From contig JAQXGE010000036.1 in NCBI GenBank assembly GCA_029006135.1, positions 1-42,687 of the forward strand: 42,687 nt of DNA, read 5' to 3'. Shown here piece after piece: positions 31,326 to 40,361 of this stretch (position 1 is the first letter of the stretch; each line of letters opens with the position of its first letter). The position numbers were made by a program, and so were the translations under genes. This stretch comes from Oscillospiraceae bacterium (lineage in GTDB: Bacteria; Bacillota; Clostridia; Oscillospirales; Ruminococcaceae). The notes under the pieces were generated by a model. The model was not told the DNA's origin and did no database searches. It was given only the letters and a program-made list of their open reading frames with translations.

Positions 31326-34300
31326 TTATGATTCCTGAGCATCGGTTTTTTCAAAAGGGTCACCGCTCACCGTGACGGTTCGCTCCCCTTCCCCGTCCAT
31401 GTGACGGCAAACCGCACGGTAATCACACCAGGCACAGGGGCTTTTGCCGCCAGGAGCCAGCGGAGAGGCCTCGATTTTCCCGCTGTAAAGGCTGCGGGCC
31501 ATCTCGAGCAGCAGTTCATCCAAGTGGTCCCGGATGCGTTCCAGCTTTTCCCTGTCCGCAAGTCCCTTTTTGGCGCTGGCAGTGGTCGGCTCGCCGGTTT
31601 TATTGCTGAAGGCAAGTGGGACAAAATTCCCGGAGGCATGGGTATCCATGGCGTGATAAATGCTCGGTTCATCGAGGAGCAAACCTTCGAGCGGGTAGGT
31701 GCGCGCAGGCTTGCCGGCCTCCGTGTCCTCTTTGGGGCGCGCTGCGCTTTTCTGCGATGGGTCAGCCAGCAGATACTCAACACCGGCAGCGGTGGCTCCG
31801 GGGAACAGCGGTTCCCCATTGCGCTCAAGGGTAAACAGGTAGAGCAACATCTGGCAATCCAGTCCGCAGTAAACCTCGCGCAGGTCAAATTCCTTGCTGC
31901 CGGTCTTGTAGTCCACCACACGCAGGTAGGTTTTTTCCCCGAGCGTCATAGCATCCACCCTGTCCACCGTGCCGACTACCCGCACAGTGTGGCCGGCGCC
32001 GTCTTCAAGCGTAACAGGGTCCACGCGGGGTGCGTCCGGATTTTTCTCGTCAGGGCGGTCATCAATGCGCAATTCAAATGCCACGGGGCGGAACCCGGAC
32101 TGGCGCATATCGCGCTGAATGAAGCCGAGAAGTTCCTCGAGGTTCCGGGAGATGCGCTGCAGAAGATACTGCATCCGCGTACCTGCGCCGGGAAGGTTGG
32201 CATCCGCGTATTCCTTTACAAGAGCCTCGACCAGTGCATGAATCTGCTCAGGAGAGAGAGAAACAAATCGTTCGCCCTCGCGCCGCAGAGCCTTTTCCAG
32301 TACCCAGTGCGTGAGTGTGCCGCTGATGTTGGGGGCAAGCTCCGCTTTCTGGCGGGGGCGCACGCCCAGAACATACTGCATAAAGTAGCCGAACGGACAG
32401 CTCACATACTTTTCAAACCGCGTGGGGCTGATACGGATCCCGGAACCAAGCAGGCGTTCCAGCGTCCGGGTATCGTCCACCTTTTCCGGTTCCCGCTCAG
32501 CCGCACGCTGAACGGCGGCAAAGCCGGGCACCGACCGGGATGTTCCCTCCAGCTTTTTCAGTGCATCCTCCACTGCCGCACGGCGGGGTGTGTTGTGCTG
32601 CCACTCACTGCCCAGCAAATCCAGCGCAGCGGCAGGGGTCGCCGCCATATCTGCTGGATTCACCGCGGCCTGCGGCACATTCAGCAGTTCCAGAACCGGA
32701 GCCAGCACGGCGCTCACCGGCATTCCGGCCGCGCCGCCCGGCCAGCTCAGCCACAAAAAGTGCCGGGGTGCCGTGAGAGCCTTATAAAAGCAGACCTGTT
32801 CGCGTATGACACGGTTCTCAAAACAGTCGGGCAGTTCCGCACCCTGTGCAATCATGGCATCACGGTCCGAATGGGTCAAAAGGCCGGTGTCACCGGGGGT
32901 TTGGGGGAATTCTCCTTCCGCAAGCCCGAGCACAAATACCGCCTCGGTCTCGGGCAGGCGCATCCGGCCGGCCGTGGTAAAGATTACGCTGTCCATGCTC
33001 TGCGGAATATGGCCCAAATCCGTTGTGCGGAGCAGGAGTGTGAACAGGTCATCGTACTCTGCGGGCGTTATCGGGTCATCCCCGGGGAGCAGGCGAACCA
33101 TCTGGTCAAGCAGAAACGTCACAACGTTCCATTCCCGCAGTGCTTCCTCTGCGCCGGGGAGCTCGCCTTGGCTGCGGAGTTCTTCCGTCAGCGAGGTGAT
33201 TGCCTGCTCTGCGCCCAGTTCCTGCAGGAAGAAATAAATCTGGCGGGTAAGCCGTTCCACGCCGGCATCCCTGCTGCGTTCCATGAACGTTTCGATTTTG
33301 GGGATGAGAAAACTGCGGGCCTCCTCGGCATTTTTTAAATCGGACTGATCCTGTTCGCTGAACCGATCGGTGTAGCCGGAAGGATTGCGGGTGAAAGGCT
33401 GACGCCAGTCGGACGTGCGGAGCGGCCAGGTATAGGCATAGTTTTCCAGCGCGCAGAGAGACTCCTCACTCAGAGAGGTCAGTCCGGTTTTGACCAGCCG
33501 CAGCACAGCCCCGGTGGTGATGCCGCCGCGCAGAAGTTCGAGTGCCGCATGAACGGCACGAGCGGGCGCGGTATTTTCCGGCGTGGTTGGTTCATCAAAA
33601 AAGAGCGGAATGTCCTGCAGGCGGAATTCATACTGGATGGCCGGCAGATAGGTTTCCGCCGTGCGGCAGACAACGGCCATTTTCCCATAAGGAATCCCGG
33701 CACGGGCTTTTGCTTTGACGGCGGCGGCCACGGCCTTCGCTTCCTGCTGACGGCTGTCCGCGCAGTAATACACGATGGAAGGTTCTTTTTCCTGTGCCGT
33801 TTGCTCGGGCAGATAGGTCGGGTCCGCAAGAAGCAGGGAAAGTTCCGTCAGTGCCGGGGAATCCTTGTGACGCAAGTCCTCACTCAGATGTTCAACATGA
33901 CAGGGAACCCCGGCGCGCTGTGCCATTGCCATCAGCCCATTTGCCACGCGGCGGGCGCCGCTGAACAGTCCCATGCCTCCGTCCCGTTCACTCAGTCCGT
34001 CACAGCAGAGTGCCACCGTTACATCCGCCGCGGCAAGCATTGCCGAAACCAGTGCGCGCTTGGACTCGTTAAACGTATCAAATTCATCAATGTACACAGC
34101 GCACCCTGCAAAGAAATCCGGCTCTGCCACCTGTGCCGCGCGGCGCACCTGATCGCTGGGGTCCATGGCCGTTCCCGCCAGAAGGCTCTCATAGCTGCCA
34201 TAGATGAGCGCCAGTTCCGACAGTTTATCGTGATCGGCGCCGGGCGCAGACGCATAGACGGCCAGCGTTTCAGGCCGGATTCCTGCGCTTTTCAGTTCGT

Positions 34301-34670
34301 CAATCGTCTCGGCCGCTTTCTGGCAAAATGCCGTGCTGCGGCGCTGGCGGCTGTAATACACGACTTTATCGAGCATTTCGTCCATCGCACGGCGCACCAG
34401 CACGGTGCGGCCGGCCTCCGTCAGCGTGGGCACTGCCGCACCGCCGTAGCGCCGAAGAAGCGTCTGGGCCAAAGATGTAAAAGAATAACTCTCCACATAG
34501 CCGGAAAGCGTATCACCCAGTGTATGGTAGAGTGCGCCCTCCGTTGAGGAAGTGAATTGTTCCGGCACAATGAGAATACTGCGTTTTCCCGCTTCGGCAC
34601 GCAGGCGCAGTTCTTCCCGCAAACGAACCGACTTGCCGCTGCCCGAAGGGCCGAGAATCAGTGTCAGCAT
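31326..34670 (-). CDS. addB: ATP-dependent helicase/nuclease subunit B (AddB)
   Basis: AddB is the second subunit of AddAB; it recognises Chi and cuts the opposite strand. The 1114-residue protein has an N-terminal Walker A GPSGSGKS (7-14), a degenerate helicase core and a C-terminal nuclease domain with VDYKTGSKEF. Cysteines for the 4Fe-4S staple are present: one before the nuclease domain (YVSCPFGYFMQYVLG) and three at the end (CAWCDYRAVC). The start ATG 34670 has AGAGG 9 nt upstream. It is 68 bp downstream of spoIIR and precedes addA, the normal addB-addA order. Confidence 0.97.
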   Translation of the reverse strand: MLTLILGPSGSGKSVRLREELRLRAEAGKRSILIVPEQFTSSTEGALYHTLGDTLSGYVESYSFTSLAQTLLRRYGGAAVPTLTEAGRTVLVRRAMDEMLDKVVYYSRQRRSTAFCQKAAETIDELKSAGIRPETLAVYASAPGADHDKLSELALIYGSYESLLAGTAMDPSDQVRRAAQVAEPDFFAGCAVYIDEFDTFNESKRALVSAMLAAADVTVALCCDGLSERDGGMGLFSGARRVANGLMAMAQRAGVPCHVEHLSEDLRHKDSPALTELSLLLADPTYLPEQTAQEKEPSIVYYCADSRQQEAKAVAAAVKAKARAGIPYGKMAVVCRTAETYLPAIQYEFRLQDIPLFFDEPTTPENTAPARAVHAALELLRGGITTGAVLRLVKTGLTSLSEESLCALENYAYTWPLRTSDWRQPFTRNPSGYTDRFSEQDQSDLKNAEEARSFLIPKIETFMERSRDAGVERLTRQIYFFLQELGAEQAITSLTEELRSQGELPGAEEALREWNVVTFLLDQMVRLLPGDDPITPAEYDDLFTLLLRTTDLGHIPQSMDSVIFTTAGRMRLPETEAVFVLGLAEGEFPQTPGDTGLLTHSDRDAMIAQGAELPDCFENRVIREQVCFYKALTAPRHFLWLSWPGGAAGMPVSAVLAPVLELLNVPQAAVNPADMAATPAAALDLLGSEWQHNTPRRAAVEDALKKLEGTSRSVPGFAAVQRAAEREPEKVDDTRTLERLLGSGIRISPTRFEKYVSCPFGYFMQYVLGVRPRQKAELAPNISGTLTHWVLEKALRREGERFVSLSPEQIHALVEALVKEYADANLPGAGTRMQYLLQRISRNLEELLGFIQRDMRQSGFRPVAFELRIDDRPDEKNPDAPRVDPVTLEDGAGHTVRVVGTVDRVDAMTLGEKTYLRVVDYKTGSKEFDLREVYCGLDCQMLLYLFTLERNGEPLFPGATAAGVEYLLADPSQKSAARPKEDTEAGKPARTYPLEGLLLDEPSIYHAMDTHASGNFVPLAFSNKTGEPTTASAKKGLADREKLERIRDHLDELLLEMARSLYSGKIEASPLAPGGKSPCAWCDYRAVCRHMDGEGERTVTVSGDPFEKTDAQES

Positions 34671-34738
34671 AAATTCATTCCTCTCTTTCGTACATCTTCA
34701 GGGCACGGTTCCCAAGGCATCAGCGGCGCAAAAACCGT

Positions 34739-35371
34739 TCACGCCGACACTTTCCGCCAAAATGCGCGGAGGGAATCCGCAAGGGCGAAGCGGACCTCGT
34801 ACTCACCGAAAACCAGCGCATTTTCCTCTGCCGTTTCATACCTTGCAGTGCTTGCCCCTGCGCAGAGTGACGGGTAAAGCACACAAAACCAGTTGTGCCC
34901 CTCCGCGCGCCCCAATTCAATGCGCAGTGCTGTGAACTCGCCGGATGGCAGACGGAACGTCCCGTAATCCTTTGCCTCAAACCAATCCTGTTCAACGCTG
35001 CAGCGAACGCTTTGACTGCTGTGCGCAGAGCGAAGCGCCTGCCGTGCCACAGCTTCGAGTTCCGGCAAAGCGTTTCGGACAGCCGTTTCCGCTTCCTGCT
35101 TGTCGGCGGCTTCACCGATAATGGCATCAAAGTGCGCAAGGACGGCATCGCGGACTTTCAGTTTCAAAATCTGGTCCTCCAGCGTATCGCTGTTGGCGAG
35201 GATGTGCAGCCGCAGCGTCCCGGCGCAGACCTCATTGCAGACCGTGCGGTACTGTGCCGCCGCAGCACTAAGTAGGATGGATAAAACGAGCGCCAGACAG
35301 CAGCCGATTTCAAAAGCAGTTCGCAGCCGTTCCTGCGGCGCATGGACGGACAGCTGGAATTTTCCCTTCAT
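34739..35371 (-). CDS. spoIIR: Stage II sporulation protein R
   Basis: SpoIIR is the forespore-made signal that crosses to the intermembrane space and triggers SpoIIGA to process pro-sigma-E in the mother cell. The 210-residue protein has an N-terminal hydrophobic segment (about residues 24-42, signal/anchor), the conserved LRLHILANSDTLEDQILKLKVRDAV block, and a C-terminal NWFCVLYPSLC region with the paired cysteines. EYEVRFALADSLRAFW ends the protein. The start at 35371 was chosen because GGGGAG is 6 nt upstream and the longer reading to 35425 has no site. Presence of this gene argues for an endospore-forming or recently sporulating lineage. Its ribosome binding site lies inside the ispE terminator. 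Confidence 0.92.
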   Translation of the reverse strand: MKGKFQLSVHAPQERLRTAFEIGCCLALVLSILLSAAAAQYRTVCNEVCAGTLRLHILANSDTLEDQILKLKVRDAVLAHFDAIIGEAADKQEAETAVRNALPELEAVARQALRSAHSSQSVRCSVEQDWFEAKDYGTFRLPSGEFTALRIELGRAEGHNWFCVLYPSLCAGASTARYETAEENALVFGEYEVRFALADSLRAFWRKVSA

Positions 35372-35414
35372 AAAAAACTCCCCTTTCGCCCCAAAGTATG
35401 GGCAAAGGGGAGTT
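35372..35414 (-). terminator. ispE terminator that also contains the spoIIR ribosome binding site
   Basis: AACTCCCCTTT pairs with AAAGGGGAGTT (35404-35414 with 35376-35386), extended by GCC/GGC pairs, followed by six T that touch the spoIIR ATG. It starts 8 bp after the ispE stop. The 3' arm holds GGGGAG (35378-35383). Confidence 0.9.
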
Positions 35415-35421
35415 CGCACAA

Positions 35422-36339
35422 TCATTTTTTCCCTCTGCGCCGGGCAGGTTTTGCGCCGTGGGATGCCACCACACGGGCGCCTCCCCGGGTCGGTCCGGCC
35501 AGGTATACCTGTTCGTAGCTTTCACGCAGAACTGCGGCAGCGTGCTCGGCTTTTTCCGCATCGTCAAAAACGCCGAACACTGCTGCGCCGGAGCCTGTCA
35601 TCAGGCTGGTCACCGCACCGCAGGCGTTGAGTTTTTCACAGATTGCCGGCGTTTCCACCGCGCCGCTGCAGTATTCAAGCGCATTGCCCGCGGCGGCGCA
35701 GACGGCCTTGAGATTTTCCTCCCGGATGGCCTTTTCCTGCTCTTCGCAGTTTGGATGAACCGGGCTGCCCATTGTGTCATACCGTTTGAACGCCTCGGGA
35801 GTCGAGATGCCAACGCTGGGCATGACCACGACAAAACGGCAGTCCGGGCAGGGCGGCAGGGGTTTGAGCAGGTCCCCCACCCCTTGCACACGGCAGGTGC
35901 CGCCCATCAGAGCAAACGGAACATCAGCACCAATCTGCGAGCCCAGCGCGCACAGCTCACTCATGGAAAGTCCCGCATTGTACAGCTCATTCAGTCCCAC
36001 AAGCACCCCAGCCGCATCGGCACTTCCGCCAGCCATTCCGGCGCGCACGGGCACCTGTTTGCGGATGGTGATTTTCGCGCCCGCAAGCAGGCCGGTGTAC
36101 TGGAAAAAGGCAACTGCCGCCTTGTAGGCTGTATTTTTTTCGTTCGCGGGAACAAAGCTTCCCGGCAGGCAAAGGTCCAGATACTCACTTCGGCTGACGG
36201 TAATGTGCTCATACAGATCAATGGTCTGCATCACCATATCGAGGTCATGGTAGCCGTTGGGCAAAAGTCCGACAACATCGAGGGAGAGGTTCAGTTTGGC
36301 CGGAGCCAGCACAGTGACCGATTGTTTTTGAAACGACAT
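35422..36339 (-). CDS. ispE: 4-diphosphocytidyl-2-C-methyl-D-erythritol kinase
   Basis: IspE phosphorylates CDP-methylerythritol in the non-mevalonate isoprenoid pathway. The 305-residue GHMP kinase has LAPAKLNLSLDVVGLLPNGYH (motif 1, substrate-binding Lys), VPVRAGMAGGSADAAGVL (motif 2, ATP loop) and SLMTGSGAAVFGVF (motif 3). The C-terminal tail after ARVVASH is basic (GAKPARRRGKK), which is longer than typical. ATG 36339 has GGGAGG upstream. It follows the aminotransferase gene by 30 bp and likely shares the lrp-aminotransferase promoter. It ends at the hairpin that also guards spoIIR. Confidence 0.96.
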   Translation of the reverse strand: MSFQKQSVTVLAPAKLNLSLDVVGLLPNGYHDLDMVMQTIDLYEHITVSRSEYLDLCLPGSFVPANEKNTAYKAAVAFFQYTGLLAGAKITIRKQVPVRAGMAGGSADAAGVLVGLNELYNAGLSMSELCALGSQIGADVPFALMGGTCRVQGVGDLLKPLPPCPDCRFVVVMPSVGISTPEAFKRYDTMGSPVHPNCEEQEKAIREENLKAVCAAAGNALEYCSGAVETPAICEKLNACGAVTSLMTGSGAAVFGVFDDAEKAEHAAAVLRESYEQVYLAGPTRGGARVVASHGAKPARRRGKK

Positions 36340-36369
36340 AAACGTTCCTCCCTGTTTTCGGCGCAGCGG

Positions 36370-37548
36370 TCAGACCGTCAGCCAGCCGTGTTCCTTTAAG
36401 AACATCCGAATGCGGCGCATGGCCGTCTCAAGATGCTCAACGCTGTACGCATAGCTGATGCGGGCATAGCCTTCCCCGCTCTCACCAAAAGCATCGCCGG
36501 GAACGATGGCGACCTGCTGTTCCTTGAGCAGCATTTCGCAGAATTCCTGGCTCGTCAGGCCGCTGCACTTGATGGAGGGAAACACATAGAACGCCCCACG
36601 CGGTTCAAAGCAGGTCAGTCCCATATCGTTGAGAGCCTTGACCACATAACGGCGGCGGCGGTTGTACTCATCGCGCATCATCTCGATGGAGTCATCACAG
36701 GAGCGCAGTGCCACGATGGCCGCATATTGGCTGGTCGTGGGCGCCGACATAATGCAGCTCTGATGGATTTTCGTCATCACTTTGATGACCGGCTTCGGTC
36801 CGGCCGCATAGCCCAGACGCCAGCCCGTCATGGCATACGCCTTAGAAAATCCATTTACAACGATGGTGCGTTCTTTCATTCCAGGCAAAGAGGCGATACT
36901 GATATGGCGGTCAAGTCCATAGGTCAGCTCCGCATAGATTTCATCGGAGAGAACCATAATGTTCGTACCGCGCAGCACCTCCGCAATGGCTTCAAGGTCT
37001 TTCTGGCCCATCACGCCGCCGGTGGGGTTGTTGGGGTACGGCAGAATCAGCAGTTTGGTGCGGGGCGTGATGGCTGCTTTGAGCTGATCCGCGGTCAGGC
37101 GGAAATCATCCTCCGCCCGGGTCGCAATGTGGACCGGGATGCCGCCCGTCAGGGAGGTAATCGGCTCATAGCAGACAAAGCACGGTTCCGGGATGATGAC
37201 CTCGTCCCCGGGTTTGACCAGAGCGCGGATGGTCATATCAATGGCCTCGCTGCCGCCCACAGTCACAAGGACCTCATCCGGCTGATAGTCCAGTTCCATG
37301 CGGCGGGATAAGTAACGGCAGATTTCTTCCCGCAGTTCCTTGAGGCCTGCGTTGGCCGTATAGCGGGTACGCCCCTGTTCAAGGCTGCGGATACCCGCAT
37401 CGCGGATGCTCCATGGGGTCTTGAAATCCGGTTCGCCCACGCCAAGGCTGATGCAGTTGGGCATTTCAGCTGCCAAATCGAAGAATTTTCGGATTCCCGA
37501 AGGGCGCATTGCCTTGGCCGCCGGCGCAAGAAGTTCATCGTAGTTCAT
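36370..37548 (-). CDS. Class I/II pyridoxal-phosphate aminotransferase
   Basis: This 392-residue fold-type I aminotransferase of the aspartate/aromatic (AspC/PatA) group has ISLGVGEPDF at the N-terminus, LPYPNNPTGGV (Asn/Pro-loop), VLSDEIYAELTY (Asp that binds the pyridine nitrogen), and VNGFSKAYAMTGWRLGY with the PLP Lys. The substrate cannot be assigned by eye; members of this group handle Asp, aromatic amino acids or N-acetyl-diaminopimelate. The start at 37548 overlaps the lrp stop by one base (TGATG), so translation is coupled; a GTG reading from 37563 would overlap lrp further. Co-location with an Lrp regulator suggests amino-acid-responsive control. Confidence 0.92.
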   Translation of the reverse strand: MNYDELLAPAAKAMRPSGIRKFFDLAAEMPNCISLGVGEPDFKTPWSIRDAGIRSLEQGRTRYTANAGLKELREEICRYLSRRMELDYQPDEVLVTVGGSEAIDMTIRALVKPGDEVIIPEPCFVCYEPITSLTGGIPVHIATRAEDDFRLTADQLKAAITPRTKLLILPYPNNPTGGVMGQKDLEAIAEVLRGTNIMVLSDEIYAELTYGLDRHISIASLPGMKERTIVVNGFSKAYAMTGWRLGYAAGPKPVIKVMTKIHQSCIMSAPTTSQYAAIVALRSCDDSIEMMRDEYNRRRRYVVKALNDMGLTCFEPRGAFYVFPSIKCSGLTSQEFCEMLLKEQQVAIVPGDAFGESGEGYARISYAYSVEHLETAMRRIRMFLKEHGWLTV

Positions 37549-38027
37549 CACAGCACGGTACACTCTCTTTCGTCGGCTTCTTCATTCTGATACAGTTTGC
37601 CGCCGCGCTTGTAAGTGCGCAGCACAAAGCTGGTGGCAGTGGACAGAACATCGTCAAGCGGAGAAAGGCGCTTGGCGACAAAGAGCGCAATTTCCTGGAA
37701 GCTGCGGCCCTTGATGGTAACCTGAAGGTCATAGCCGCCGCTCATCAGCAGGACGCTGTCCACCTCGTCAAAGCCGGCAATGACCGAGGCAATCTCATCA
37801 AAGCCGCGGCTCTTGCGGGGGGAAACGTGAAGTTCAATCACGGCCTCCACCACGTTGATACCGGCCTGTTCCCAGTCAATCATTGCTTCATATCCGCGGA
37901 TATAGCCTTTTTCGGCCGCTTCATCCATCATGGCAGCGACTTCATCCGGGGTTTTATCCATCATGGCGGCAATATCTTCAAGGGGCAGACGTGCGTTTTT
38001 TTCCAAAATACGAAGCAGTTCTTCCAT
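37548..38027 (-). CDS. Lrp/AsnC family transcriptional regulator
   Basis: This 159-residue protein has an N-terminal winged helix-turn-helix (MEELLRILEKNARLPLEDIAAMM and DEVAAMMDEAAEKGYIRGYEA) and a C-terminal RAM ligand-binding domain (VEAVIELHVSPRK, SGGYDLQVTIKG). Lrp-family proteins form octamer-type discs and sense amino acids. Because it is translationally coupled to an aminotransferase, it probably controls that gene and itself. The leader contains a perfect CTGAATTCAG palindrome (38045-38054). ATG 38027 has GGGAG 9-10 nt upstream. The first helix is short, but the domain order is intact. Confidence 0.92.
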   Translation of the reverse strand: MEELLRILEKNARLPLEDIAAMMDKTPDEVAAMMDEAAEKGYIRGYEAMIDWEQAGINVVEAVIELHVSPRKSRGFDEIASVIAGFDEVDSVLLMSGGYDLQVTIKGRSFQEIALFVAKRLSPLDDVLSTATSFVLRTYKRGGKLYQNEEADERECTVL

Positions 38028-38070
38028 TATACCAATCTCCCATCCTGAATTCAGTCCAGTATATGAAGGT

Positions 38071-38079
38071 ATTATACCA
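38071..38079 (-). promoter_or_regulatory. Extended -10 promoter of lrp-aminotransferase
   Basis: TGG plus TATAAT on the minus strand (38071-38079). The -35 (TGTGCA) is weak. A perfect 10-bp palindrome CTGAATTCAG lies just downstream at 38045-38054. Confidence 0.7.
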
Positions 38080-38117
38080 TAAATGTCCCGGTCTGCACAG
38101 AGGGAACAGCAGAATTT

Positions 38118-38879
38118 TTACCCTTTGCGCGGCGCCATTTCGCACATATCCCGCCAGTAGCGTTTGGGGGCATGATTCATCTGGCGTTTCTTGTCGCACC
38201 GTTCTTCGATAGTGACGGCATCAAAGAATTTTTTCCACAAAGTCTGCCAGTCCAGTTCTTCCTCACCCGCGTGCGGGTCATAATGTTCCATCGTGAGATA
38301 CTGCACCCGCCCGTTTTGGCGCAGCAAGGCCATGCCGTGGGTCGCATCAAAAATAAGGAAATCCTCATCCGGCAGCCGGTCGCAGAAGTGCGCCCGCAGC
38401 AGCGGCAGGATGTTATTTTTAGGGTGAATCTCGGTACCCAGCATGGTACCGCGCTGTTCAAAGCGGATAAACTCAAGATATTTTCCCGCCTCATTTGCCA
38501 CGCTGCGCGCTAAGTCAAACGCTGCACAAACGTCCGGGTCGCCAGTCATGTGCACCGTGCCCGGGCCGTGTTCAAAACACAGGCGCACAAAGCGGAGCAA
38601 AATCAATTCTTTTTCCGGCTCACAGGAAAGAAAACCTTTCGTGACGCGGTCCTGCACCTCAGAACCGAGCCTGCGCAGCCCCGCCGCAACGCGGCGTGCC
38701 TTTGCCGAGTCCGTAACAATCTCAAGGGAATCAAAAAACGTCATCTGGCCGCGTTCGGGGGACCAGATTCCAGCCGGAATTTCTTTGCGGGAAAAGCTCG
38801 CAAAAACACAGCACAGATATCCCTGAAAGGTGCCGTCATAGCGATAGACCGTATCGGTCACATTCGTCTGGTAATGCAT
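38118..38879 (-). CDS. TIGR03915-like putative DNA metabolism protein
   Basis: This 253-residue protein opens MHYQTNVTDTVYRYDGTFQGYLCCVF. The internal blocks GFLSCEPEKELILLRFVRL, GTMLGTEIHPKNNILPLLRAHF and FLIFDATHGMALL, and the C-terminal basic APKRYWRDMCE, fit the TIGR03915 / DUF4130 family, which is almost always paired with a radical SAM protein of the TIGR03916 type. This is exactly the arrangement here: the start at 38879 lies inside the end of the upstream gene (22-bp overlap). AGGAGG is 7-8 nt before the ATG. The biochemical activity of the family is not established; a DNA repair or modification role is inferred from the partner. Confidence 0.85.
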   Translation of the reverse strand: MHYQTNVTDTVYRYDGTFQGYLCCVFASFSRKEIPAGIWSPERGQMTFFDSLEIVTDSAKARRVAAGLRRLGSEVQDRVTKGFLSCEPEKELILLRFVRLCFEHGPGTVHMTGDPDVCAAFDLARSVANEAGKYLEFIRFEQRGTMLGTEIHPKNNILPLLRAHFCDRLPDEDFLIFDATHGMALLRQNGRVQYLTMEHYDPHAGEEELDWQTLWKKFFDAVTIEERCDKKRQMNHAPKRYWRDMCEMAPRKG

Positions 38880-40222
38880 TGTACGGCCTCCTGTCTGACT
38901 TCTTGAACCGCGCAGCACGGGTCCATTCCCTCCCCTATCAGCTTGTGGACAACGGGCGAAGCATCCGGGAGCGGGCGAAAAATATAATCATCGAGTGAGA
39001 GCTGATGAACCTCAAGACCCACCGCCGTTTTATCCAGCAGAGCCTCCGCAATCTGCTGGCGGGCAGCACGCACAGGCGCGCGCCCGTCACAGGTGATGAA
39101 AAACTGTGCCCGTTTAAGCACAACGCCCATACGCTTCAGTTCCGGCATTCCAAGATGCTGCCAGCGCCGTGCCGACAGAATCCGCCGCACGCTTTTGACA
39201 CCGATGCCCGGCACGCGGAGCAGCGTTTCCCTTGGTGCTGTATTCACTTCAACAGGGAAAAATTCAGGATGGCTGACCGCCCATGCCGCTTTTGGGTCCA
39301 AGTAGGGGTCAAAATTGGGGCAGTCCTCACTGAGCAGTTCCGACGCGGAAAAATGGTAATAACGCATTAGCCAGTCCGCCTGATAGAGCCGATGTTCCCG
39401 CAGCAGCGGCGGCTGAACAGAACGGGCCGGCAGCCGGGAATCCGTATTGATGGGCAGATAGGCGGAATAAAACACACGCTTCAAATCATATTTTTTGTAA
39501 AGCGCCTCGCTCAGGTTCATAATGTGCAGGTCCGTTTCCGGACTGGCTCCTATAATCATCTGGGTGCTTTGCCCGGCCGGTGCAAAAGAAGGGGCGTGCC
39601 GGTAGACTGCCATTTCCCGGCGGCTTTGCGCGCTCTGAGCGGCAATTTGACCCATAGGACGCAGGATGGCGCTTCGTTTTTTGTCCGGAGCAAGACGGCT
39701 GAGGCTTGCCTCACTGGGCAATTCGATGTTGACAGAGAGGCGGTCCGCCAAAAGTCCCAGCTGCCATACCAGTTCCGGGGATGCACCGGGGATGGTCTTG
39801 GCATGAATATAGCCGTGGAAGCGATACTCCTCACGCAGGAGCCGCAGGGTTTCAATCATCAATTCCATCGTGCGGTCCGGCGTTCCCAATACGGCGCTGG
39901 AAAGAAAAAGTCCCTCAATATAATTGCGGCGGTAAAATCCTATTGTCAGTTCGGCCAGTTCCCGCGGTTCAAACGTTGCGCGGGGAACGTCATTGGACTT
40001 GCGGTTGACACAGTAGCTGCAATCATAACAGCAGGCGTTGGAATACAAAACCTTGAGCAGAGAAACGCACCGTCCATCCGGCGTAAAGCTATGGCAGACG
40101 CCCACAAACCTGCAATTTCCCACACGGCCTCTTTCACCGGAGCGGTCCACGCCGCTGGAGGTGCAGGCCACATCATATTTGGCGCTGTCTGCAAGAATCT
40201 CCAGTTTTTCCGCCAGTTCCAT
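38858..40222 (-). CDS. Putative DNA modification/repair radical SAM protein (TIGR03916-like)
   Basis: This 454-residue radical SAM enzyme has the cluster motif C64-X3-C68-X2-C71 (CCYDCSYC), preceded by additional conserved cysteines (C20, C37, C43, C52). The C-terminal helix-hairpin-helix LLRVPGIGVKSVRRILSARR typically binds DNA. The N-terminus MELAEKLEILADSAKYDVACTSSG is the usual start; GGAGG lies 8 nt before it, so the start was set at 40222 and not at a possible upstream extension to 40309. It shares a transcript with the TIGR03915-like gene. Family names suggest repair or modification of DNA, but the reaction is unknown. It is transcribed from the region at 40362-40386, immediately beyond the repressor gene. 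Confidence 0.9.
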   Translation of the reverse strand: MELAEKLEILADSAKYDVACTSSGVDRSGERGRVGNCRFVGVCHSFTPDGRCVSLLKVLYSNACCYDCSYCVNRKSNDVPRATFEPRELAELTIGFYRRNYIEGLFLSSAVLGTPDRTMELMIETLRLLREEYRFHGYIHAKTIPGASPELVWQLGLLADRLSVNIELPSEASLSRLAPDKKRSAILRPMGQIAAQSAQSRREMAVYRHAPSFAPAGQSTQMIIGASPETDLHIMNLSEALYKKYDLKRVFYSAYLPINTDSRLPARSVQPPLLREHRLYQADWLMRYYHFSASELLSEDCPNFDPYLDPKAAWAVSHPEFFPVEVNTAPRETLLRVPGIGVKSVRRILSARRWQHLGMPELKRMGVVLKRAQFFITCDGRAPVRAARQQIAEALLDKTAVGLEVHQLSLDDYIFRPLPDASPVVHKLIGEGMDPCCAVQEVRQEAVQCITRRM

Positions 40223-40361
40223 CTGTTTTTCCTCCAAAAGGGTATAAGAAACACACCCCGCCGTTTTTTGGTGAACCGTGAGGTCCTGATTCACGGCGGC
40301 GTGTGACAAAAAGTGTATTAAACGGGATTCTTCATTATTCCCTATCGCGCAGAACGTCCGG

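Noticed and set aside
40223-40309. N-terminal extension of the radical SAM gene
   Set aside because: No ribosome binding site before it, while GGAGG precedes the family-typical start at 40222.
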